This document shows positions 36,731-46,233 of a stretch of 64,000 nucleotides of DNA, piece after piece. Numbering within the stretch: position 1 is the stretch's first letter; each line of letters starts with the position of its first letter. The position numbers and the translations under genes were made by a program. Source of the stretch: Shewanella litorisediminis (GTDB lineage Bacteria > Pseudomonadota > Gammaproteobacteria > Enterobacterales > Shewanellaceae); assembly GCF_016834455.1 (NCBI RefSeq), contig NZ_CP069213.1, positions 434,501 to 498,500 of the forward strand, given 5' to 3'. Below the pieces are notes generated by a model. The model did no database searches and had not been told where the DNA came from. It saw nothing but the letters and a program-made list of their open reading frames with translations.

Positions 36731-38926
36731 TTACAACAAATCCTGCGGATCCCTGTCAAGGCTCCAGCGGCAGCGCTTGGCCTCGGGCAGGAGGTCGATG
36801 GCAGGCAGGATGGCTTCGAGCGCTTGCTGCAATCCCTGACGCTGCTCGGCCTGAAACATCAACTGACGTCTGTGCTTGCCCGCTTTGCGATCCATGGGGG
36901 CGGGCAGGGGGCCTATCACCTCAAACCCCTTGTCCCTTGGCAGCATGGCGGCAATGGCAGCCAAAAAGGCCTCGGCATCTTCTGCCCTGTGGGCCTCGGC
37001 CCGGGCCAGCACCATGTGCCACGCCGGTGGCAGTGCCGCCTGTTTGCGCTCACTGAGCTGGCCCCTGGCAAACTCGCCATAGCCCTTATGCATCAGCTCC
37101 CGCAATATGGGGTTATCACTCTGGTGAGTTTGTAAAAGCACAGTGCCGGGTTTGGCTGCGCGCCCGGCGCGGCCCGCCACCTGAGTATAGAGCTGGCCAA
37201 ACCGTTCAGGAGCCCTGAAATCGGCGCTGAACAGAGCGCCGTCCACATCCAAAAGGCCCACCAGGGTGACGTCGGGAAAGTGATGTCCCTTGGCCAGCAT
37301 CTGGGTGCCAACCAGGATTTTATAGTCGCCGCGGTGTATGGCCTGCAGGTGATTCTCCAGTGAGCCCTTGAGGCGTGTGGTGTCTCTGTCGATGCGCACC
37401 ACTGGGTATTTGGGGAATTCTTCCTTTAATACTTGCTCGAGCTGTTCTGTGCCTATGCCCTGACCCATGAGCATGGTGGAGCCGCAATTATGACACTGGC
37501 GCGGAATGGCATATTGGTTGCCGCAGTGGTGACAGCGAATTTCGCCGAGCTTTTGATGCACGGTAAAAAAGGCATCGCAGCGATCGCACTCGTGCAGATG
37601 GCCGCACTCATGGCACAGGAGCGCCGGGGCAAAGCCACGACGGTTCAAAAACAGCAGCACCTGATTGCCTGCATCCAGATGCAGGCGCATTTCGTTGAGC
37701 AGTGCCGACGACATGCCTGCTTTCAGCGGTTGGTTACGGATATCGATAATGCCCTGGCGTACCTTTTTGGCGTTGCCGGCGCGCTCCCCCAGATGCAGGT
37801 GGCGATATCGGCCTGAGAGTGCGTTTTGAAGCGACTCCAGCGAGGGGGTGGCCGAGCCCAGCACCACGGGAATGTTTTCAAGGTGGCCGCGCATCACCGC
37901 CAAATCACGGGCGTGATAGCCCACGCCTTCCTGCTGCTTGAACGAGCTGTCGTGCTCTTCGTCGAGGATGATAATACCGGGGAAGGCCATGGGCGTGAAA
38001 AGGGCGCTGCGGGTGCCTATGATGATGGCGGCTTCCCCACTTCGCCCGGCACGCCAGGCATCGAGGCGTTGATTGTCGGTGAGGTTGGAGTGGATAACGG
38101 CGACTTCAACCTTGAATCGGCGCCGGAAGCGATCAATGGTCTGGGGTGTCAGGCCTATCTCGGGCACCAAAATCAGTGCCTGCTTGCCTTCGCTCAATAC
38201 CTTTTCCAATACCGACAGATAGACTTCGGTCTTGCCTGAACCCGTGATGCCCTCAATCAGAGCGCATTCATAGCCCTGGGCGGCATTGATGGCGGCTACC
38301 GCCACTGCCTGCTCTTTATTGAGTTTGTGGGGCGTTTCACCAAGCTCAAGGCTCGTGCGCCAGCCAAGATTGATGTCTACGGGAACCTGTCCACGGTGCA
38401 CCCAGCCCTTGTCTTCGAGGCCTTTCAGTGCCGCCTTGCTGAGCTCCAAGGCGTTGAACTCGTCAAGGCTCAGGGGGTGTTGCATCAGCATCTCTGCAAG
38501 TTTTTGCTGCGCGGGTGCTCTTTTCAGCGTTGCTACACCGGCTTCGATGGCCTTATCCGTGAGTTTCAGCCAGGTGCGGCTCTTTGGCGCGGCATCGGCG
38601 CCTTTGCGCAGTGCCACAGGCAGTGCCTGGGTCAGCATCTGTCCCTGACTGCAAAAATAATACCTTGCGGCCCAGAGAGTCAGTTTATAGAGTGGTTCAG
38701 ACAACGCCGGTTCATCATCGATTATCTCAATGATTTCCTTAATTTGGGCGTCGGGCAGTTCACAGCTGTCTTTGGTGGCAGTAATCAGGCCTATCAGTTG
38801 TTGTTTGCCAAAGGGCACCTTGACCCTTTTACCGGGGCAGGGCGCGGAGCTTGTGTGTGCTGGCAATCGGTAGCTGTAGCTGCGGCGCATGGGAACCGGC
38901 AGGGCAACTTCAACAAACTGTGGCAT
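36731..38926 (-). CDS. priA: Primosomal replication protein N' (PriA helicase)
   Basis: This 731-residue SF2 helicase matches E. coli PriA (732). The N-terminal 3'-end-binding domain starts VEVALPVPMRRSYSYRLP. Walker A is GITGSGKTE, Walker B DEEH, and a zinc-binding region follows with four CxxC pairs (CHECGHLHECDRCDAF, CHHCGNQYAIPRQCHNC). The helicase C-terminal motifs include VGTQMLAKGHHFP and QVAGRAGRA. PriA restarts stalled replication forks. ATG 38926 gives the family start; an ATG four codons upstream is also possible. It is divergent from the gene at 39049. Confidence 0.97.
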   Translation of the reverse strand: MPQFVEVALPVPMRRSYSYRLPAHTSSAPCPGKRVKVPFGKQQLIGLITATKDSCELPDAQIKEIIEIIDDEPALSEPLYKLTLWAARYYFCSQGQMLTQALPVALRKGADAAPKSRTWLKLTDKAIEAGVATLKRAPAQQKLAEMLMQHPLSLDEFNALELSKAALKGLEDKGWVHRGQVPVDINLGWRTSLELGETPHKLNKEQAVAVAAINAAQGYECALIEGITGSGKTEVYLSVLEKVLSEGKQALILVPEIGLTPQTIDRFRRRFKVEVAVIHSNLTDNQRLDAWRAGRSGEAAIIIGTRSALFTPMAFPGIIILDEEHDSSFKQQEGVGYHARDLAVMRGHLENIPVVLGSATPSLESLQNALSGRYRHLHLGERAGNAKKVRQGIIDIRNQPLKAGMSSALLNEMRLHLDAGNQVLLFLNRRGFAPALLCHECGHLHECDRCDAFFTVHQKLGEIRCHHCGNQYAIPRQCHNCGSTMLMGQGIGTEQLEQVLKEEFPKYPVVRIDRDTTRLKGSLENHLQAIHRGDYKILVGTQMLAKGHHFPDVTLVGLLDVDGALFSADFRAPERFGQLYTQVAGRAGRAAKPGTVLLQTHQSDNPILRELMHKGYGEFARGQLSERKQAALPPAWHMVLARAEAHRAEDAEAFLAAIAAMLPRDKGFEVIGPLPAPMDRKAGKHRRQLMFQAEQRQGLQQALEAILPAIDLLPEAKRCRWSLDRDPQDLL

Positions 38927-39048
38927 AATCAGGTACATCTGGCTTGAGTTGCCTCTAGTGTAACGGCAGCGTGGGAACTCAGCCACAGCTAAAGCAGCCC
39001 AGTCACTATGCAAAAAAACAATGCAAGAAAAACGATGCAGGAAAAACA

Positions 39049-39774
39049 ATGACAAGACTTTTCATCCTTGCCTTGCTGTTGATGGTTCAGGCCCTGACGC
39101 CCGCACAGGCGCGTTTATCCCATGTGAGTATCAATAAAAGCCAATTTACCCTGGGAGAATATCCGCGCCTGCGAGTCAACATAGTGTCTGAGCGCAGTGA
39201 TCTGTCGCGACTGGAGTTTGTGGTGCGCCAGGGCACCCGTGAAGAAAAGCTCATGGTAGAACCCCTCAACAACTTTATGTTGTTGCTGTTTGGTGTCGAC
39301 AACGTGACAGACGCCAATGCTGAGCTGGTGGTACGCGAATACGTGGTCAATCAGTGGCAGGAATATAAGGTGATACCGCTCTTTGGCGGCAAGGAACGAA
39401 TCGCCAAGACGCCGGCAGCCGCGCCAAGGAAAGCCGCCGAACTGCTGGCTCCCGAAGCCGTGCCTGTGGCCAGGCCTCCGGCCCCACAAGTGGCTGCCAT
39501 CAGCGCCGCCAATGACAGCAGTGGCTGCACCGTTGAGTATCAGCAGGGCGAAACCCTCTGGCGCATTGCCAGCCGTTATGCGCCTCGCTGGAATACCAAC
39601 GTATACAGCACCATGATGGCACTGTTTGATGCCAATCCCAGCGCCTTTACCAAAGGGAAAATCGGCGGGCTTAAGCAGGATGCCAAGTTGGCCTGTCCGT
39701 CGCCCGCGCTGCTTGGACGCTATCCGGATACCCGGGAGGCAAGACGCCTGTTTGAAGCCAAAAGTCTGGAGTGA
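39049..39774 (+). CDS. Exported FimV/LysM-like protein
   Basis: This 241-residue protein has a signal peptide of about 21 residues (ending AQA). A beta-rich domain like the FimV N-terminal region follows (SHVSINKSQFTLGEYPRLRVNIVS, LVVREYVVNQWQEYKVIPLFGG), then an Ala/Pro-rich linker (about 122-155). The C-terminal LysM-type segment (CTVEYQQGETLWRIASRYAPRWNTNVYSTMMALFDANPSAF) also matches the FimV LysM arrangement. It probably sits in the periplasm, bound to peptidoglycan. AGGAAAAAC precedes the start. It lacks the long cytoplasmic TPR part of full FimV, so it is a short FimV-like protein. Confidence 0.75.
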   Translation: MTRLFILALLLMVQALTPAQARLSHVSINKSQFTLGEYPRLRVNIVSERSDLSRLEFVVRQGTREEKLMVEPLNNFMLLLFGVDNVTDANAELVVREYVVNQWQEYKVIPLFGGKERIAKTPAAAPRKAAELLAPEAVPVARPPAPQVAAISAANDSSGCTVEYQQGETLWRIASRYAPRWNTNVYSTMMALFDANPSAFTKGKIGGLKQDAKLACPSPALLGRYPDTREARRLFEAKSLE

Positions 39775-39802
39775 ATCGCTGGCTTTTTAAACGATAATCC
39801 GC

Positions 39803-39831
39803 TTGTCAGTATGGGGGAGATCCTGTACCAT
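39803..39831 (+). promoter_or_regulatory. Possible sigma-70 promoter of rpmE
   Basis: TTGTCA (39803-39808), a 17-bp spacer and TACCAT (39826-39831) lie 91 bp upstream of the rpmE start. The -35 is good and the -10 moderate. Confidence 0.4.
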
Positions 39832-39921
39832 TCTGCGCCCTAACATACTTGTTATTAACTGCATGTGGTGTCCGACTTCGGGTTGGAAGAGCGACATGGC
39901 CTTTACTTTGAGGTAATCCCG

Positions 39922-40134
39922 ATGAAACCAGGTATCCATCCTGAATACGCCCAGATCACTGCCACCTGTACCTGTGGTAACGTTATCAAGATCAACTCCA
40001 CTGTAGGTAAAGACCTGCACCTGGACGTGTGTGGTGCTTGTCACCCATTCTACACAGGTACCCAGAAAGTGGTTGACACTGGTGGTCGTATCGACAAGTT
40101 CAACAAGCGTTTCGGTATGCTTGGCAAGAAGTAA
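39922..40134 (+). CDS. rpmE: 50S ribosomal protein L31
   Basis: This 70-residue L31 is the zinc-binding (C+) type, with Cys at 16, 18, 37 and 40 (TCTCGN and [11 protein letters not shown]). It sits at the 50S-30S bridge. The start MKPGIHPEY is preceded by GAGGT; longer readings from 39865 have no family support. C+ L31 serves as a zinc store and is often replaced by a C- paralog under zinc limitation. Confidence 0.97.
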   Translation: MKPGIHPEYAQITATCTCGNVIKINSTVGKDLHLDVCGACHPFYTGTQKVVDTGGRIDKFNKRFGMLGKK

Positions 40135-40155
40135 TTGCACCAGCAATGAATTCAT

Positions 40156-40184
40156 AAAAAGGGCACCCTCGTGGTGCCCTTTTT
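40156..40184 (+). terminator. Terminator of rpmE
   Basis: A 12-bp stem, AAAAAGGGCACC/GGTGCCCTTTTT, with a 5-nt loop is followed by GCTTTT. Confidence 0.93.
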
Positions 40185-40636
40185 GCTTTTCAGCCTGACT
40201 CAGTCCTTCGTTTTTCCTTCATTCCAACCAAGAATCCTATTGCCTCCATCGAGGTCAGATGAGTTTGTTTTTCAAGCGATGATTTTGTGACTTTCGACTG
40301 TGATTCCCGGTGTAACAGCGAAAATGGAATTAAATTTGGTAATTTTGCTACATAAGTCGCTTTGAATTGCGCCAAAAAGGCTGATTTTATGAATTGCTTA
40401 GGTATAAAAACAACAAAGTTAATTAATGGTTTGGCATTTTTTTTCCAAAGTTAATTGCTGAAAATGACGCTTTGATGCTTTGGTGGTAATCAAGTCCCTG
40501 AAATTTGTTGAAGGTTGGTTTCAAAGCCTTGGTAATTCGCGTAATCTTTATGACCTCAGTGAAGGGGTCCGAACTCGCGGCAGCGAGGCCCTTTACCCGC
40601 GGATTTACCCATAAAAACGTCGTTCAGGATTAAAAA
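40185..40636. promoter_or_regulatory. Long A/T-rich region upstream of maeB
   Basis: This 450-bp non-coding region becomes strongly A/T rich at 40320-40520. It contains an ArcA-box-like GTTAATTAATGGTTT at 40418-40432 and a second partial GTTAATTG near 40450. The leader just before maeB (40540-40620) is G/C richer and could fold. No convincing ORF was found; a minus-strand 61-codon frame here looks random. Confidence 0.4.
40418..40432. promoter_or_regulatory. Possible ArcA-type box
   Basis: GTTAATTAATGGTTT resembles the ArcA consensus (GTTAATTAAATGTTA) with four mismatches confined to the less conserved right half. It lies about 210 bp upstream of maeB. Redox control of a malic enzyme gene would make sense but is not shown. 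Confidence 0.35.
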
Positions 40637-41884
40637 ATGGCAGACTTTCGTCAACAAGCACTCGATTATCATGAATTTCCGGTTCCTGGAAAAATGGCTG
40701 TGTGTCTTACCAAACCCGCTGAAACCAGCATGGATCTGGCGTTGGCCTACAGCCCGGGTGTGGCCGAGCCTGTTCGTGAAATAGCCTCCAATCCTGCCGA
40801 TGCCTATCGTTATACCGCCAAGGGCAATACCGTGGCGGTGATCTCCAACGGTACCGCCATTCTGGGGCTTGGTAATTTGGGTCCCCTGGCATCCAAGCCT
40901 GTGATGGAAGGCAAGGCCCTGCTGTTCAAGCATTTTGCCAACATAGATGCCACCGATATTCAGGTGAAGCACCGCACCACAGAAGAGTTCATCAATACCG
41001 TTGAGGCCATTGCCGATACTTTTGGTGGTATTAACCTGGAAGACATCAAGGCGCCCGAGTGTTTCGAGATTGAGCGTGAGCTGATTGAGCGCTGCAGCAT
41101 TCCTGTGTTCCACGACGATCAGCACGGTACCGCCATCGTCACCGCTGCCGGCATGATAAACGCGCTGGAAATTCAGGGTAAATCCATCGATAAAGCGGTG
41201 TTCGTGTGTATGGGCGCCGGCGCTGCCGCCATCGCCTGTATGACCATGTTGGTGAAGTGTGGTGCCCAGCGTGAAAATGTCTACATGCTGGACCGCAAAG
41301 GCGTTATCCACACCCGCCGTGACGATCTGAACGAATACAAGGCGCTGTTTGCCAATAACACCGACAAGCGCACCCTGCAGGATGTGATTAAGGGGGCCGA
41401 TGTGTTCCTGGGGCTTTCCGGTCCGGATGTGCTGAGCGCCGAAGATGTGCTCTTGATGGCAGATAATCCGGTGATCTTTGCCTGTTCCAACCCAGACCCG
41501 GAGATCAAGCCGGAACTGGCCCACGATATCCGCAAGGACATCATCATGGGTACCGGCCGCAGTGATTACCCCAATCAGGTAAACAATGTGCTGTGTTTCC
41601 CCTTTATCTTCCGTGGTGCCCTGGATGTGCGTGCTGCACGCATCAACGATGAAATGAAGATTGCCGCTGTGCATGCCCTTGCTGATTTGGCGAAAGAACC
41701 GGTTCCCGCCTCTGTGCTTGCCGCCTATCCCAATGTCAGCAGCTTAAGCTTTGGCCCAGAGTATGTTCTGCCAAAACCCATGGATCCGCGTTTGTTGCCA
41801 AGGGTAGCCCGTGCTGTGGCTCAGGCCGCCATCGATTCAGGCGTTGCCGCCATCGACACCCTGCCAGAGAACTACCTGGCCTGA
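40637..41884 (+). CDS. maeB: Malic enzyme, short form without phosphotransacetylase domain
   Basis: This 415-residue oxaloacetate-decarboxylating malate dehydrogenase converts malate to pyruvate and CO2 with reduction of NAD(P). [25 protein letters not shown] (here [24 protein letters not shown]), the metal-site segment [13 protein letters not shown] and the Rossmann [12 protein letters not shown] motif are all present. E. coli MaeB has about 340 more residues forming a PTA-like domain that is absent here, so the acetyl-CoA regulation seen there may be missing. The cofactor cannot be stated with certainty. AGGA precedes the start, and a terminator follows. Confidence 0.9.
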   Translation: MADFRQQALDYHEFPVPGKMAVCLTKPAETSMDLALAYSPGVAEPVREIASNPADAYRYTAKGNTVAVISNGTAILGLGNLGPLASKPVMEGKALLFKHFANIDATDIQVKHRTTEEFINTVEAIADTFGGINLEDIKAPECFEIERELIERCSIPVFHDDQHGTAIVTAAGMINALEIQGKSIDKAVFVCMGAGAAAIACMTMLVKCGAQRENVYMLDRKGVIHTRRDDLNEYKALFANNTDKRTLQDVIKGADVFLGLSGPDVLSAEDVLLMADNPVIFACSNPDPEIKPELAHDIRKDIIMGTGRSDYPNQVNNVLCFPFIFRGALDVRAARINDEMKIAAVHALADLAKEPVPASVLAAYPNVSSLSFGPEYVLPKPMDPRLLPRVARAVAQAAIDSGVAAIDTLPENYLA

Positions 41885-41913
41885 TTCGTAATTCTGGCGC
41901 GGTAAAGGCAGAT

Positions 41914-41940
41914 AAAGGCAACCCTTGTGGTTGCCTTTTG
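41914..41940 (+). terminator. Terminator of maeB
   Basis: A 10-bp stem, AAAGGCAACC/GGTTGCCTTT, with a 5-nt loop and a short T tract lies 29 bp after the stop. Confidence 0.88.
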
Positions 41941-42033
41941 TTATTGAGTACCTGATAATTTTTAACAATTTGCATTGTCCCGCCGGCGCGCTGCCGGCCT
42001 ATAAGAACTAAAACATCAGGACGGCCCCATTTC

Positions 42034-43941
42034 ATGCAACTGACTCGCATGCTGACCAAAAAACTCATCAGCTTCTGGATGATGTCGCTGGCGGCGGTCG
42101 CTTTTGTGTTTTTGCTCAGCGCTCTGATGAGCTTCGTGCAGCTGACCTATCGCTTTCAGCAGCAAAAGGTCGCAGAGCTTGAAACCATGTTGGTTAACCA
42201 CTATCAGCACCAGAGCAGCTGGGACCTCGACACCTGGTTGCCCCCCATGCTGCTGGCCTACAACGCGGTCAGTTTCCGTTTGACCCAGGGTGATGAGCTG
42301 GTGTTTGAATATCAGGGCAATCTGGGTTCGGATCAAAGGGTACTGTACGAGCGAACCCTCTATGGCAATGATGCTATCCAGATGCGGCTGGAGCTGCCCC
42401 GTCCCTTTTCGGCACACCGCCTTGGCTGGCGTGAGCTGATGATTTTGCTGGTGGGAATAGTGGCAGTGGCGGGATTTGTGCGCTTCGGATTTCTGTGGTT
42501 TTCCGCCGAGCTTGAAGGCATAGAGGCGCTGGCGCAGCGCAGCAAACTAATCCTCGATGGCAAGCTGGATGAGGCGGCCAAAACCCCCGGGAACGGTAAA
42601 CCACGACTAATCAATCGGGCGCTCTCAAGATTGCTTGCGGAGCTTGCCGATGCCCACAAGGAGCGCGCCCGTTTCGATAAATTTATTCGCTCCAATACCT
42701 TCCTCGACCCCCAAACCCGGATAGGTAACCGGCTGTTTTTGCAAAACCGCCTCAATGCCCTCTCCAGCGATCAGGGGATGCTGGCACCCGGAGTCCTGTA
42801 TCTGCTTGAAATGGAAGATTTGGATATCCTGCAACAGGAGGCTGGCGATGAAGTGGTACTCGAGCTGCTCCACAGCACCATCAACGCCATCAATCTGGTG
42901 CTGCAAACCCAGGCCAACAGTATTTTTGCCCGCCGCTCCCATAATCAGCTGGCCATCGTCGTGCCGCAAATCTCCCTGGTGGAGGCCGACGCCTTGGCCG
43001 ACAAGCTGCTGAAAATCTGTCTGGCGCAGCCGCTGCCCAAAATTGAAGAAGCCGATAACTTTTTCCATCTGGGGGGCGCTTACTTTAAAGAAGGCGATAT
43101 GCCGGAGCCTTTGCTGGACGAGGCCGATATGGCCCTGCGCGCCGCGCAGCTGCAGGGGGCAAGCGGATGGTTTATGTATGACAAGGGCGCAGTGGATCAA
43201 GAATTTGCCAAGGGCTCAGTACGCTGGCGCTCCTTTCTTGAAAACGCTCTGGTTAACCGGAATTTCGTTACCTTTACCCAACCTGTGTGCGAAGGTGATG
43301 GCAGCCAACATCACCATGAAATTTTTACCCGGGTCCGCGACCCCATGGGCAGCCTGGTGAGGGCGACTTTGTTTATCCCCATGGCGGTGAAGTGTGGATT
43401 GATGCCACAAATCGAGCGGCAGGTGGTCGAGCGCACCCTGTTTGAGTTGATGTCGGATACCGGCAACGCCACCCGGCATTACAGCATCAACCTGAGTGTG
43501 GACTCGCTGACCAGTCGCGCCTTTGTACGCTGGTTGCAAACTACCTTGCTTGAATACCGTCATCTGGCATCCAGGCTGGTGTTTGAAGTTACTGAAGACA
43601 TGGTGATGAAGCACCGAAGCCAGCTCGAGTCCAAGCTTAATATGCTGCGCAAAATGGGCAGCCGCATTTGTGTGGATCATGTGGGGCAGCAGGTGGTGAG
43701 CACCCAATATATCCGCGAGCTGGGCTTTAACTTTATCAAGCTGCATCGCTCAGTGGTGCGCCAAATTGACTTGCGCCCTGAGAACCAGCTGTTTGTCCGC
43801 AGTCTTATTGGCAGTTTATATCGTACCGATGTGCAGGTGTTTGCCGAGGGGGTAGGCTCTTTTGAGGAGTGGCAAACGCTGCTGATTTTGGGGGTAAGTG
43901 CCGGTCAGGGCAGCTACTTTGGTGATCCGCAGCAGACCTGA
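42034..43941 (+). CDS. mshH: MSHA biogenesis protein MshH / CsrD-like, degenerate GGDEF-EAL
   Basis: This 635-residue membrane protein has spans at about 12-36 and 131-152 flanking a sensory region. A GGDEF-fold domain follows (about 225-375, with RSHNQ in place of GGDEF), then an EAL-fold domain (about 390-630, with HEIFTRV at the EAL position). Both active sites are lost, so it should neither make nor degrade cyclic di-GMP. E. coli CsrD has this design and targets the sRNAs CsrB/CsrC for RNase E decay; MshH is the name used at MSHA loci. It opens the pilus cluster, 170 bp before mshI. Confidence 0.88.
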   Translation: MQLTRMLTKKLISFWMMSLAAVAFVFLLSALMSFVQLTYRFQQQKVAELETMLVNHYQHQSSWDLDTWLPPMLLAYNAVSFRLTQGDELVFEYQGNLGSDQRVLYERTLYGNDAIQMRLELPRPFSAHRLGWRELMILLVGIVAVAGFVRFGFLWFSAELEGIEALAQRSKLILDGKLDEAAKTPGNGKPRLINRALSRLLAELADAHKERARFDKFIRSNTFLDPQTRIGNRLFLQNRLNALSSDQGMLAPGVLYLLEMEDLDILQQEAGDEVVLELLHSTINAINLVLQTQANSIFARRSHNQLAIVVPQISLVEADALADKLLKICLAQPLPKIEEADNFFHLGGAYFKEGDMPEPLLDEADMALRAAQLQGASGWFMYDKGAVDQEFAKGSVRWRSFLENALVNRNFVTFTQPVCEGDGSQHHHEIFTRVRDPMGSLVRATLFIPMAVKCGLMPQIERQVVERTLFELMSDTGNATRHYSINLSVDSLTSRAFVRWLQTTLLEYRHLASRLVFEVTEDMVMKHRSQLESKLNMLRKMGSRICVDHVGQQVVSTQYIRELGFNFIKLHRSVVRQIDLRPENQLFVRSLIGSLYRTDVQVFAEGVGSFEEWQTLLILGVSAGQGSYFGDPQQT

Positions 43942-44111
43942 GTGGCAATTTGTGCCAAAACCCTTGTGAAACGCAGGCCCTCGGCCTATCTTATGGTGTA
44001 TTCTCTGCATAATACTTATTAAAAATAACTAATTAGTACGCCATCGCCGCCCACTTTCCCTGACTTGGCGCGTTTCACGCGGTACATGGCAAGGCGCATA
44101 ATCACACGGAC

Positions 44112-44981
44112 ATGACTGCAATGGGCCGATCTCCTTTTTGGCATAAGAAAACTGAGCGTCGCGACCTGGGGCTGTATCTGTCGAACCATAGCTGTTGGGT
44201 GGTCCCGGCGGCAGATGCTGAAACCGACGGCGCAGAAATTCCTCTCGATGGCGACAACTGGCAGGGGCTGATGGCGGCCATAGTGTCCCGTTTCGGTCCT
44301 GCACGTCTGGCCGTGGTATTGGGGGCCGGGCGCTATCAACTGCTGCTATCCGACAAACCCCCTGTGCCCGACAACGAACTGGCGGAAGCGGTCCGTTGGT
44401 CCATTAAAGACATGGTATCTGAGCCCGTTTCTTCCCTGAAGCTGGACTATTTTGAGCCTCCTCATAGCCACTCCAATAAACTCACCGTGGTGACTGTCAG
44501 CCGGGATGCGCTGGCAAGTCTGGTGCTGGCCGCCGATGACAATGACTGTGAGATAGTCGGCATTGGCATTGAAGAGTTGGTCACCACCCGGCTGTTTGCC
44601 TCCGAGCCACAGGCGCGCATGGTGGTGAGCCATGTTCCGGGCAACGAATTGCTGCTGACGGTGATAAAAGAGGGGGAGCTTTGGATGCAGCGCAGGGTTC
44701 GGGGATTCAGTGAGATTGATGGGATAGCCGAATCGGATTTGGCCTATGGGGCTGCCGATAATCTCAGTTTGGAGCTGCAACGTTCCATGGATTATTTCGA
44801 GAGCCAACTGCGTCAGCCGCCGGTGGCCAGTATAGAACTGCTGACTCAGGGGGCAACTCAGGCGCTGGCACGGTTAGTGGGTGCTAACTTCAATCAACGG
44901 GTGACCGCCATGAATACCGGCCCCGTGGGGCTGACCTTTGCCCGCCTCGCCTGTGAGGAGTTTTTGGGGGCGCGCCCATGA
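44112..44981 (+). CDS. mshI: MSHA biogenesis protein MshI (PilM-like)
   Basis: This 289-residue soluble protein has the actin-like PilM/MshI pattern: RRDLGLYLSNHSCWVV, LAVVLGAGRYQLLLSDKPPVP, and the region around LSLELQRSMDYFESQLRQPP. PilM-type proteins dock on the inner membrane and bind the N-terminus of the PilN-like partner. The stop overlaps the next start by ATGA, consistent with stoichiometric coupled translation. An ATG three codons in (44121) is also possible. Confidence 0.88.
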   Translation: MTAMGRSPFWHKKTERRDLGLYLSNHSCWVVPAADAETDGAEIPLDGDNWQGLMAAIVSRFGPARLAVVLGAGRYQLLLSDKPPVPDNELAEAVRWSIKDMVSEPVSSLKLDYFEPPHSHSNKLTVVTVSRDALASLVLAADDNDCEIVGIGIEELVTTRLFASEPQARMVVSHVPGNELLLTVIKEGELWMQRRVRGFSEIDGIAESDLAYGAADNLSLELQRSMDYFESQLRQPPVASIELLTQGATQALARLVGANFNQRVTAMNTGPVGLTFARLACEEFLGARP

Positions 44982-45583
44982 ACAAGACCCGCATTAACCT
45001 CTACGACGAGTCCTTGCTGCCGACCCGGCAGCGTCTGAATTTCAAGCGCCTGAGCCAGTCAGTGATTGCCGTGCTGGGCGTACTGCTGCTGGCGGGCGTT
45101 GCACTTGGTTGGCAGCTATCAACCGTGAAAGCAGAACTTAACAGTGCACGGGCCGAATCTGAGCGCCTTGGCCAGCAAAAGCAGCAATTGGAGGCTCAGC
45201 TGGCAAACCACAAGGCCGACGCAACACTGGTGGCAGAGGTCACTGAGCTGAAGGACTTTCTGGCGTTGAAACGGCAGCTGCTCAGTGAGCTTGGCAATCA
45301 GCAGCGATTTGCCAGCGGTGGCTATGGTTCGCTGATGACAGATCTGGCTTCTGCCGCCGATGGCAACGTGTGGCTTGAACGTATTCTGGTGGCGGAAGGG
45401 GAGCTCAGGTTTGAAGGCTCTGCCAAAGCGCCCACCAGTGTGCCTTTGTGGGTCGAGCGGCTGAAACATACACAAACCCTTCAGGGTAAACAGTTTGCCA
45501 CCATGACCATGGCCCGTGATGAAGGCGCGCCGCTGGGCTTTATTCTCACCAGTGGCGCACTGAGGGAGGAACTGAAGCCATGA
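44978..45583 (+). CDS. MSHA biogenesis protein MshI2 (PilN-like)
   Basis: This 201-residue bitopic protein has a short cytoplasmic peptide with the conserved RINLYDESLLP motif that PilM-type proteins bind. A membrane helix (about 28-48), a periplasmic coiled coil (about 50-105) and a ferredoxin-like PilN domain ending near ILTSG follow. It links the cytoplasmic MshI to the periplasmic alignment complex. It overlaps both neighbours by 4 bp. Confidence 0.85.
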   Translation: MNKTRINLYDESLLPTRQRLNFKRLSQSVIAVLGVLLLAGVALGWQLSTVKAELNSARAESERLGQQKQQLEAQLANHKADATLVAEVTELKDFLALKRQLLSELGNQQRFASGGYGSLMTDLASAADGNVWLERILVAEGELRFEGSAKAPTSVPLWVERLKHTQTLQGKQFATMTMARDEGAPLGFILTSGALREELKP

Positions 45584-46233
45584 GCCGTTTCGATTCCCTC
45601 GCGACTAAATACGACGACCTGACCTCAAGGGAGCGGGGCATTATCTTTTTTGCCGTGCTGTTTGGGCTGCTCATGTTGCTATCCATGCCGGTGGAGAGCC
45701 TTTGGAAGGAATACCGCCAGGCAAACCAGACACTCAGTCAAACCCGTGCCAATAACCACATCAGTGAGCAGCAGTTGGCCCTGTATCAGGAGCGATTGGC
45801 CCAGGATCCCAACCGGGATTTTCTTGAGCGTAAGGCCTTGTTGCTGAAGGAACATCAGCAGCTGGACACAGCCCTGGAAGAACAGACTGTGGATATGGTA
45901 CCCGCCCGTCTGATGCCCTCTGTATTGGCCAAAATGCTCGATGGCGCCAAGGGCTTGACCCTGACCGGATTCGAGTCCATTGCGCCAGTCCCCCTGATTG
46001 AGGTGGGTGAAGGAGAGCAAAAACTGAACCTGTATTCCCATGGCATAGCACTGACCCTGGAAGGGGATTTTTTTGCGGTGCTGCGGTTTGTTGAAGCGGT
46101 GGAAAGTCTTGAAAACAAACTCTATTGGAAGCGAATGGATTACCGGGTTAAGGCGTACCCCAAGGCCGAGGTGCAGCTGATGCTGCATACCCTGAGTGTA
46201 AACGAGGACTTTATCCGTGTGGCGAATCAGTAG
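45580..46233 (+). CDS. mshJ: MSHA biogenesis protein MshJ (PilO-like)
   Basis: This 217-residue bitopic protein has one membrane helix (about 20-38, IIFFAVLFGLLMLLSMP), a coiled-coil segment (about 45-105) and a small C-terminal domain of the PilO/GspM type. It should pair with the PilN-like protein in the inner-membrane alignment complex. Its start overlaps the preceding stop (ATGA). The GTG start of mshK lies inside its last codons. Confidence 0.88.
   Translation: MSRFDSLATKYDDLTSRERGIIFFAVLFGLLMLLSMPVESLWKEYRQANQTLSQTRANNHISEQQLALYQERLAQDPNRDFLERKALLLKEHQQLDTALEEQTVDMVPARLMPSVLAKMLDGAKGLTLTGFESIAPVPLIEVGEGEQKLNLYSHGIALTLEGDFFAVLRFVEAVESLENKLYWKRMDYRVKAYPKAEVQLMLHTLSVNEDFIRVANQ

Noticed and set aside
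40190..40375. 61-codon minus-strand ORF between rpmE and maeB
   Set aside because: No ribosome binding site, no recognisable pattern, and it begins within an A/T-rich regulatory region.
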